Source: an uncultured Clostridia bacterium
Lineage (GTDB): Bacteria; Bacillota; Clostridia; TANB77; CAG-508
Direction of reading: 5' to 3'
DNA length: 23,843 bases
Assembly: GCA_934140005.1 (NCBI GenBank)
Contig: CAKPBB010000025.1
Coordinates: 1-23,843, forward strand
Made by a program: the position numbers and the translations under genes. This document shows, one piece after another, positions 16,058 to 21,443 of this stretch. The notes beneath the pieces are model-generated. The model was not told the origin of the DNA, searched no databases, and worked only from the letters and a program-made list of their open reading frames with translations. Position 1 is the stretch's first letter, and every line of letters begins with the position of its first letter.

Positions 16058-16093
16058 ATTTCATTGTATGATTTTATATATCATACTCTCCTT
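16058..16093 (-). promoter_or_regulatory. sigF translation leader: SD, hairpin, 7-codon ORF
   Basis: Reading the minus strand: AAGGAGAG (16086-16093), then GTATGAT/ATCATAC (16080-16086 and 16066-16072) forming a seven-base stem with a seven-base loop, then AATGAAAT and the sigF ATG. If the hairpin forms, the SD comes to about nine bases from the ATG. If it does not, ribosomes would start at the ATG at 16084, translate seven codons (MIYKIIQ) and stop at TGA one codon before the sigF start. Both readings suggest control of sigF translation. No experimental basis. Confidence 0.55.
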
Positions 16094-16178
16094 TTTATAT
16101 ATTTTGATTTTAAAGTAAATCGTAAACTTCTTTCTATCTCTTCATATTTTATGTACTAATTTATTAAAATTAGATTTC

Positions 16179-16646
16179 TTATTTAATTTCGTATGTACTT
16201 GTTTCAAAATTTTTCGATTTCTTAATCTTTTTACCCATTGTAATTTTAGTACCAACACCTACAATTGACTCAACTTTTAAAGAATCCATAAAGCTTTCCA
16301 TTATTGTAAATCCCATACCAGATCTTTCTAGGTTTCCTCTTGTAGTATAAAGTGGCTCTTTAGCCTCTTCTATGTTTTCAATACCTTCTCCATTATCTGA
16401 AATTTCTATTTCAATTTCATCTTCATATAACTTAGCCCTCACTTTAACGATTCCCTCTGAATTTGGATATGCATGAATAATACTATTGGTAACTGCTTCA
16501 GAAACTGATGTTTTAATATCAGCAATTTCTTCAATAGTAGGATCTAATTGCGTTGCAAAAGCCGCTACCGCAATTCTTGCAAATGCCTCATTTGCAGACT
16601 TGCTTAAAAATTCTATTTTCATTTCATTTTTGGTAATCTTTCCCAT
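16179..16646 (-). CDS. spoIIAB: Anti-sigma-F factor and kinase SpoIIAB
   Basis: SpoIIAB holds sigma-F inactive and phosphorylates SpoIIAA. The 155-residue protein is a GHKL-family ATPase very similar to B. subtilis SpoIIAB. The N box is SEAVTNSIIHAY with E50 and N54, the G1 box is ISDNGEGIE with D84, and the G2 region is ERSGMGFTIMESFMD (107-121). The ATG at 16646 follows AAAGGA at seven bases and gives an N-terminus (MGKITKNEMKIEF) a little longer than in Bacillus; an internal ATG at residue 9 has no better ribosome site. It begins 19 bases after the spoIIAA stop, in one operon with it. In the non-dividing cell it binds sigma-F; dephosphorylated SpoIIAA displaces it in the forespore. Confidence 0.97.
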   Translation of the reverse strand: MGKITKNEMKIEFLSKSANEAFARIAVAAFATQLDPTIEEIADIKTSVSEAVTNSIIHAYPNSEGIVKVRAKLYEDEIEIEISDNGEGIENIEEAKEPLYTTRGNLERSGMGFTIMESFMDSLKVESIVGVGTKITMGKKIKKSKNFETSTYEIK

Positions 16647-16665
16647 AATGATTCCTTTCTTCCAT

Positions 16666-16995
16666 TTATAAATTTACGATTTTAGGTTCTTCTACAATTG
16701 GAATAATCTTTAATATTCCAGCCATTTCAAATACCCTCTTAATTTTCGAATTTACATTTGTCATTTCTAATTTCGTACCATAACTACACGCTGTTTTATA
16801 TCTTCCTATAACTAGTCCGACTCCGGCACTATCCATAAATACAACGCGATTAAAATCAAGTATAGCTCTTTTAGGCATAAATCTTTGAATTTCATAATCA
16901 ATTCTCCTTCTTATAATTTCTGTAATATGATGGTCAATCTCTTCTGTTATTTCAAATACTAAAACCTTGTCCTCTACAAAATGTTTTACATTCAT
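16666..16995 (-). CDS. spoIIAA: Anti-anti-sigma-F factor SpoIIAA
   Basis: A 109-residue STAS-domain protein. Unphosphorylated SpoIIAA binds SpoIIAB and frees sigma-F; SpoIIAB phosphorylates it and the phosphatase SpoIIE reverses this. The target Ser is visible as Ser56 in FMDSAGVGLVIGRY, and ILDFNRVVFMD is the strand before it. The frame is open further upstream to 17097, but GGAGGG lies nine bases before the ATG at 16995 and the sigma-H promoter and leader occupy the longer frame, so the short start is right. First gene of the spoIIA operon, so its level and phosphorylation state decide when the forespore programme begins. Confidence 0.96.
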   Translation of the reverse strand: MNVKHFVEDKVLVFEITEEIDHHITEIIRRRIDYEIQRFMPKRAILDFNRVVFMDSAGVGLVIGRYKTACSYGTKLEMTNVNSKIKRVFEMAGILKIIPIVEEPKIVNL

Positions 16996-17029
16996 CTTAT
17001 CTTTCCCTCCTCTTTTGTTATGCCTTAAT

Positions 17030-17057
17030 ATTCTATAAATGCTTGTACTTTTCCTTT
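17030..17057 (-). promoter_or_regulatory. Sigma-H promoter of the spoIIA operon
   Basis: On the minus strand AAAGGAAAA (17049-17057) fits the sigma-H -35 RnAGGAwww and ATAGAAT (17030-17036) fits the -10 RnnGAAT, 12 bases apart. The spoIIAA ribosome site follows within about 30 bases of the predicted start. Spo0A boxes (TGTCGAA-like) were not seen by eye nearby, so Spo0A input is unsupported here. Confidence 0.85.
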
Positions 17058-17083
17058 GAAGAATTATAGGAAGTTTTGCCGAA

Positions 17084-17120
17084 AAAAAAGAAGTCATTGA
17101 CTTATTTTGACTTCTTTTTT
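17084..17120 (-). terminator. Rho-independent terminator after the RCC1-repeat gene
   Basis: A thirteen-base stem, AAAAAAGAAGTCA (17084-17096) with TGACTTCTTTTTT (17108-17120), loop of eleven. On the minus strand it is followed by more T. It separates the RCC1-repeat gene from the spoIIA promoter; T-rich on both sides, so it could also work in the plus direction. Confidence 0.85.
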
Positions 17121-17175
17121 ATACATTTTAATTTTTTGGTTAAAATTATGTAGAAAAAACAATAATTAATTGTTT

Positions 17176-20100
17176 TTATATCTCCAATTCTGGACATTCA
17201 ACCCATTCAAATGCTGTTTTATATCTACTATTCGGTGTCTTTCTATCTATTCCTATCCAACGACCTAAAATACCATATTTATTTGAACCTGTGCCATAAA
17301 CCGTTCCATCATTTTTTATAGCTATAAAATAAAATGCAAGATTTGAGCTATATGTTGCATCATAATTACCAGAGCCTGTAATTTGTGCTACATTTTCAAT
17401 CGGTAATTTCACAAAATTCGTTTCAAAAGCTGAACTAGAATCTCCAAGTCCCAAATATTTTCTGTACCCTCTTCCATATATATGGCCTTCCTCTGTTAGA
17501 ACAATTTGTGTATATCCTCTACTTGTATTAACTATTGTTTTTGCTTTTTCTCCATTCAGTTGTGATGATATATCTTTCCAATCATCAGTACCAACGTATT
17601 GACTTGTTTGATATCTTCCATACAATTTTCCATCTGTATCTATTATAAATGAACCATTCATTGCTGCTAACATATACTTAATTTTCGTAACATCAATAAT
17701 TTTACTTACATCAATTTCTTTAACTTCTCTTATACCATTTCTTGAAACATTAAACATTCCCCAACTATATAATTTTCCATTTGATATAGCTAATTTTTCA
17801 TATTCATCACCTGAAAAATATGTTACATTATCTAATAATTTTATTAAGCTAGTTTTATTTTCTTTTTCTGTCCAGCCTGGAATTCTATCATTTGGCCAGC
17901 CAAAACTTCCATCTAAACTATATAATCCTGTTGAATATAATGTTCCTGTTGATGTCAGAATAACCATTTGACCATGTGGAAATGAAACATCTTTTACAAT
18001 ATCATTTATTAATGGATCATCCAATTTTCTAAATGCTTCAATTTTAGTTTCAGTTGTATTTCCTTGATCCAATATTCTTAAGTCACTACCAGCTATATAT
18101 ACATTTCCTTTACTCACATATGCAATTGTATTATTAACACCTAATGCAACCTTTTCAACATTATTTGCAACAATTTTCCAAGATAATTGCAATATACTAT
18201 TTCCATATCTTATTGCATCATTTCCAATAGTATATAATTTTCCATCTTCTCCTAAAAACAATTCTGTTCCATTTGTATCTACTACAGTTTCATTAGTTAT
18301 ATGTTTTATTTTATCTGAAAAATTGTATAATGAAGAAATCTTTGGAATATTAACTTTTTGTACACCAGATGGTATTATATCTCCTCCAAAATATTTAGTT
18401 GTATTTGAGCTTGCATATAAATCTCCATTATTAGCCAAATAATATACTGCTGAATCTGCATCACTTTTACTTATTGAATAAATCTGCTTAATACCACTAT
18501 TCATTAATTCTGTTGGCAATTCAACCTTTTTTAAGCTTCTATTTGTTGTTTCAAACCCTACTGATGTCCTAACACCATTGGCAGCATATATATCTCCATT
18601 TATTTTTTCAACTATAAAACCATAGCCATTTGAATAAATATGTTTTACATTTGCACCAATATCATCTGGATAAACAGATTTCACATTTTCTACTAATCCA
18701 TCTTCTGTAGTTGACCAACCATTGCATCTACCCATGCTATATATTTTATTATCATTTAGCAAAACTATAGCTGCACAAGCATCAACAGATACAAATTCTT
18801 TTATGTCTTGATCTATATCAATATTACCATCATATGGTATACTTGTGTCTATAATATAATTTCCATTACTATCTTCTTTATATGTATATCCATTCCATAT
18901 TTGAACAAATTTTTTATATGTTCCTATACCACCATTTCCTAAAACATCTTTAGCAAATTTACCAGTAGCATAATATGAAGCTACACCATTTTCTTCTTTT
19001 TTTATAATTGTATATTGTGTCTCTCTTGAAAACCACATACTAGTTATAGCTTTCGGATTTGTTATGCTTTCAACTTTTTGCCATGTACTAATTGTATTAT
19101 CGTATCCTAATCCCAGCAGATATCCACTATTACTTCCCATAGCATATAATTCATTATCAGTTGTCACAACAAAAGTTTTTATGTTATTTGAAAAAACATT
19201 ATACACTTTTTTTGAATTAACATTTAACTTTACTGGTTCTCTTTCTGTATATTCTAATAGTTGTGTTTGTGTTAATCCCAATTTATTGTCATCATTGTTT
19301 CCCCATGCCCAAAGTTCATCATTATTATCAATGATAAACATTGTATCTGACCCTTGAATAATCTTTTTATATCCTCCAATTATAGAAGGTACTTCAAAAG
19401 TTGACCATTTACTTGTATCCACTGTTTGTCCACTATTGGATTGAAGCTGTATTCCTTTTACACCTTTTGCATATAAGTCTCCATTATTATATAATTTATA
19501 TATATTGTCACTATTATTTGAAGCTATTATCTCAAATCCATATGGATTATAGTCTGGATTTTCTATTTTATTGCCATTTTCATCTAATACATAATTTCCA
19601 TTTTCATCTACTTTATATTTATTTGAAATATTACCAGCTAAATTTCCACCACTTCCACTTACTTCTGCTTCTGCAAATACTGGCATTTCACTATATCCAC
19701 TCATTGCCATTTTAGCCATATTTAAACTGTAACATTGTACTCCATTTAAAACAATTCCATTTGTAGAATATACCATTCCATTTGATGCATCTATTAGATA
19801 TTTCTTCTTTTTATTAATTCCTAGTGCTTCGTTGTCTATATAGTACAAGTCTTGTACTCCAGCAGGATAATAAACTAACTCACTTGCAAAAGTTTCATTA
19901 AATAAAGAATCACTACTATGTATATCTATATCTGGCTTACTATCACTTAAACTCCATACTCTATAATATCCAACTTCTCCTGTCAATCTCGTTGTTTTAC
20001 TTAAATCACTTTCACTATATAATCCATCTGTTGGAATTTTTCTTTGAGCTTCTTCTATGTCTGTACCAATCATTTCTCCTGTTTTCCATATATTTATTGC

Positions 20101-20283
20101 TTCTTCTATTTCTGTCATTTCATTCATAAAAGTCGCATATTGTGCATTGGTTAAAATTCCATCTTGCCCAACAATTAAATTTATTGAAACACCTGCTAAT
20201 ATTAATAAAACAATAATTGTTATAACAAGTGCAATTAAAGTAATACCACTTTTTTGAAATATATACTTTTCTCTTTTGTCCAT
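17176..20283 (-). CDS. Pilin-type N-terminus fused to RCC1-like beta-propeller repeats
   Basis: A 1035-residue surface protein. Residues 1-13 are a basic leader ending in Gly; ITLIALVITIIVLLILAGVS follows as a single helix of type IV prepilin class, with Ala instead of Glu at +5. The stretch through GILTNAQ and a helical region to about 75 is close to the N-terminus of the pilin-like protein at 2902-3441. From about 255 to the end come roughly thirteen units of 40-65 residues with the pattern hydrophobic strand, N/DG-LY/W, G, for example FIIDNNDELWAWGNNDDNKLG and YFIAIKNDGTVYGTGSNKYG (each split here). These are RCC1-like blades, enough for two seven-bladed propellers. GGAGG stands before the ATG. 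Host or carbohydrate binding is possible, but no ligand can be named. Confidence 0.8.
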   Translation of the reverse strand: MDKREKYIFQKSGITLIALVITIIVLLILAGVSINLIVGQDGILTNAQYATFMNEMTEIEEAINIWKTGEMIGTDIEEAQRKIPTDGLYSESDLSKTTRLTGEVGYYRVWSLSDSKPDIDIHSSDSLFNETFASELVYYPAGVQDLYYIDNEALGINKKKKYLIDASNGMVYSTNGIVLNGVQCYSLNMAKMAMSGYSEMPVFAEAEVSGSGGNLAGNISNKYKVDENGNYVLDENGNKIENPDYNPYGFEIIASNNSDNIYKLYNNGDLYAKGVKGIQLQSNSGQTVDTSKWSTFEVPSIIGGYKKIIQGSDTMFIIDNNDELWAWGNNDDNKLGLTQTQLLEYTEREPVKLNVNSKKVYNVFSNNIKTFVVTTDNELYAMGSNSGYLLGLGYDNTISTWQKVESITNPKAITSMWFSRETQYTIIKKEENGVASYYATGKFAKDVLGNGGIGTYKKFVQIWNGYTYKEDSNGNYIIDTSIPYDGNIDIDQDIKEFVSVDACAAIVLLNDNKIYSMGRCNGWSTTEDGLVENVKSVYPDDIGANVKHIYSNGYGFIVEKINGDIYAANGVRTSVGFETTNRSLKKVELPTELMNSGIKQIYSISKSDADSAVYYLANNGDLYASSNTTKYFGGDIIPSGVQKVNIPKISSLYNFSDKIKHITNETVVDTNGTELFLGEDGKLYTIGNDAIRYGNSILQLSWKIVANNVEKVALGVNNTIAYVSKGNVYIAGSDLRILDQGNTTETKIEAFRKLDDPLINDIVKDVSFPHGQMVILTSTGTLYSTGLYSLDGSFGWPNDRIPGWTEKENKTSLIKLLDNVTYFSGDEYEKLAISNGKLYSWGMFNVSRNGIREVKEIDVSKIIDVTKIKYMLAAMNGSFIIDTDGKLYGRYQTSQYVGTDDWKDISSQLNGEKAKTIVNTSRGYTQIVLTEEGHIYGRGYRKYLGLGDSSSAFETNFVKLPIENVAQITGSGNYDATYSSNLAFYFIAIKNDGTVYGTGSNKYGILGRWIGIDRKTPNSRYKTAFEWVECPELEI

Positions 20284-20310
20284 TTTTTGACCTTCCTCCT
20301 AATTTTATGG

Positions 20311-20345
20311 ATTTTATCTTTAAGCATTACAATTAAGGATAAAAT
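20311..20345 (-). repeat. Hairpin in the RCC1-gene leader, related to 20493-20523
   Basis: Thirteen paired bases with one G-U wobble (20311-20323 with 20333-20345), loop of nine. It stands 28 bases before the RCC1-repeat gene, just upstream of its ribosome site. The word TGTAATGCTTAAAG on the minus strand here (20318-20331) also occurs on the plus strand at 20505-20518 inside the second hairpin, so the two are inverted relatives about 170 bases apart. No T-run follows on the minus strand, so it is not a plain terminator. Confidence 0.6.
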
Positions 20346-20448
20346 AAAAAAGCATAAAATAATGTAGTTCTATATACTTTTGCGTATTTTTTCCAATTTT
20401 TTATACTTAAATTATTCAGAAAATTATTTAGAAAAGTTATATTAATAA

Positions 20449-20477
20449 TTGACTTAAAATATTACTAATGATAAAAT
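20449..20477 (+). promoter_or_regulatory. Orphan plus-strand promoter
   Basis: TTGACT (20449-20454), exactly 17 bases, TAAAAT (20472-20477). No plus-strand gene follows, but a terminator-type hairpin begins about 10 bases after the predicted start. Could mark a very small RNA of about 44 bases, or be chance in AT-rich DNA. Confidence 0.4.
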
Positions 20478-20492
20478 TTTTATGAATAATGT

Positions 20493-20527
20493 AATTCCTT
20501 TAAGTGTAATGCTTAAAGGAATTTTTT
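20493..20527 (+). terminator. Plus-strand terminator hairpin with no upstream gene
   Basis: A perfect twelve-base stem, AATTCCTTTAAG (20493-20504) with CTTAAAGGAATT (20512-20523), loop TGTAATG, then TTTTATT on the plus strand. No plus-strand coding gene ends here, since the whole 17176-23843 stretch codes on the minus strand. It would terminate only transcripts starting at the candidate promoter at 20449-20477. Confidence 0.6.
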
Positions 20528-20530
20528 ATT

Positions 20531-20584
20531 TATATTTATAAAAACCACCCAAGGGGTGCCTAATAAGGACACCCCTTGAGTGGT
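20531..20584 (-). terminator. Strong terminator of the 20609-21316 gene
   Basis: A fifteen-base stem with one mismatch (20544-20558 with 20570-20584), partly extended into the loop by CC/GG. It includes AAGGGGTG/CACCCCTT, far more GC-rich than surrounding DNA. On the minus strand it is followed by TTTTTATAAATATAAAT. It lies 25 bases after the stop of the 20609-21316 gene. Confidence 0.88.
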
Positions 20585-20608
20585 TAAAGGTTTATTAACT
20601 TAGTTTAT

Positions 20609-21316
20609 TCAGATTACGTGGTGATACACAGCATCATACGATCTGTCATACAGTTCAGAGAATTGCTCGAGTATTGTCATCTTGAACAAGACAGCAAAAA
20701 TTGAAATTACTCTAATGCCTAACATCTCAATTGCAGAACAGATAGCCATCAAGAAAATCAGTACTGCAAACATCATAAATGTTACGAAAGCTGAATACGG
20801 TCTGGTTGCTTGTTTAGGACATACCGGCCAAGAAAAAATAGCCATTGCTTTACCTAAACCAATCTTTCTGAGCTCCAAAACTATATGAAGTATCACAGCC
20901 AGCAGATAGATTTTTCCGACCAACGAATTAGTTTTAAAAAGCATAATTCCTATTGCTAATACTGTTGTAAGAATCAAAGCCTTTCTATTGCCAACTTTTA
21001 TGTCTTCCGAATGCCATACAGATAAGTATAGCATTGAGATAATTGTGCCAGAAATACGATACGGAGACCATCTAATTGCCTCAATAATTGGCATGAAAAC
21101 CGTTCCCTTCATAACAAAGCCATAAAGCTGGAATGCCAAATCGAAACAAATTTCAAACAGCTTACCAAACTGCGTCGAATAGTAGATGCAAAATACTAAA
21201 CTGCCCAATGCCCACAAGCCATTTTGTATAAAACATTTCTTGACAACGACATTATTTGACGTAGTAATTTCATGCTTCTCATTGTTTACCCGCAATTTGT
21301 TGTTAGTGCTAATCAT
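20609..21316 (-). CDS. Unrecognised polytopic membrane protein, atypical composition
   Basis: A 235-residue protein with about six hydrophobic segments, including GLWALGSLVFCIYYS, TIISMLYLSVW, LAIGIMLF, IYLLAVILHIVLEL and VTFMMFAVLIFLMAICSAIEML, so probably an integral membrane protein. I do not recognise the family. The frame opens at 21334 (MKRRRF...), but AAGGAG falls inside those first codons and stands seven bases before the ATG at 21316, which I use. Codon use differs from neighbours: two 60-base lines (20701, 20821) hold 20 and 23 G/C against 16 in a dnaE line, codons such as CAC, GTA and ATC appear, and the stop is TGA, rare among the other genes. It has a private promoter and a strong GC-rich terminator, like the orphan gene at 8394-8978. 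Confidence 0.75.
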   Translation of the reverse strand: MISTNNKLRVNNEKHEITTSNNVVVKKCFIQNGLWALGSLVFCIYYSTQFGKLFEICFDLAFQLYGFVMKGTVFMPIIEAIRWSPYRISGTIISMLYLSVWHSEDIKVGNRKALILTTVLAIGIMLFKTNSLVGKIYLLAVILHIVLELRKIGLGKAMAIFSWPVCPKQATRPYSAFVTFMMFAVLIFLMAICSAIEMLGIRVISIFAVLFKMTILEQFSELYDRSYDAVYHHVI

Positions 21317-21363
21317 AAACCTTCTCCTTTTCATAAAAAAGAACTTATTTAAATGTTGTTTTT

Positions 21364-21380
21364 CCGCTCAAATTTGGCGG
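21364..21380. repeat. 17-base near-palindrome in the leader of the membrane protein gene
   Basis: CCGCTCAAATTTGGCGG: CCGC/GCGG arms around a self-complementary CAAATTTG. It lies just downstream of the predicted transcription start (about 21387). Its position fits an operator or a leader hairpin. It is unusually GC-rich for an intergenic site here. Confidence 0.5.
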
Positions 21381-21393
21381 TATTTACATAATT

Positions 21394-21422
21394 ATATTAA
21401 CATAAAATTCTTAAAATGTCAA
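21394..21422 (-). promoter_or_regulatory. Sigma-A promoter of the 20609-21316 gene
   Basis: On the minus strand a perfect TTGACA (21417-21422), 17 bases, TAATAT (21394-21399). It starts only 21 bases after the stop of the LRR gene and no terminator separates them, so readthrough from the LRR gene is also possible. Confidence 0.75.
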
Positions 21423-21443
21423 TTTTGATCATTACCCCAAATG

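Noticed and set aside
16058..16084. TGA read as an amino acid, extending sigF to the ATG at 16084
   Set aside because: TGA is used as a normal stop at 20609, and SigF proteins do not need the extra residues. A leader ORF or bridging hairpin explains the segment better.
16996..17097. Longer start for SpoIIAA at 17097
   Set aside because: The extra frame covers the sigma-H promoter and the leader, and the ATG at 16995 has a strong ribosome site and gives a normal-length STAS protein.
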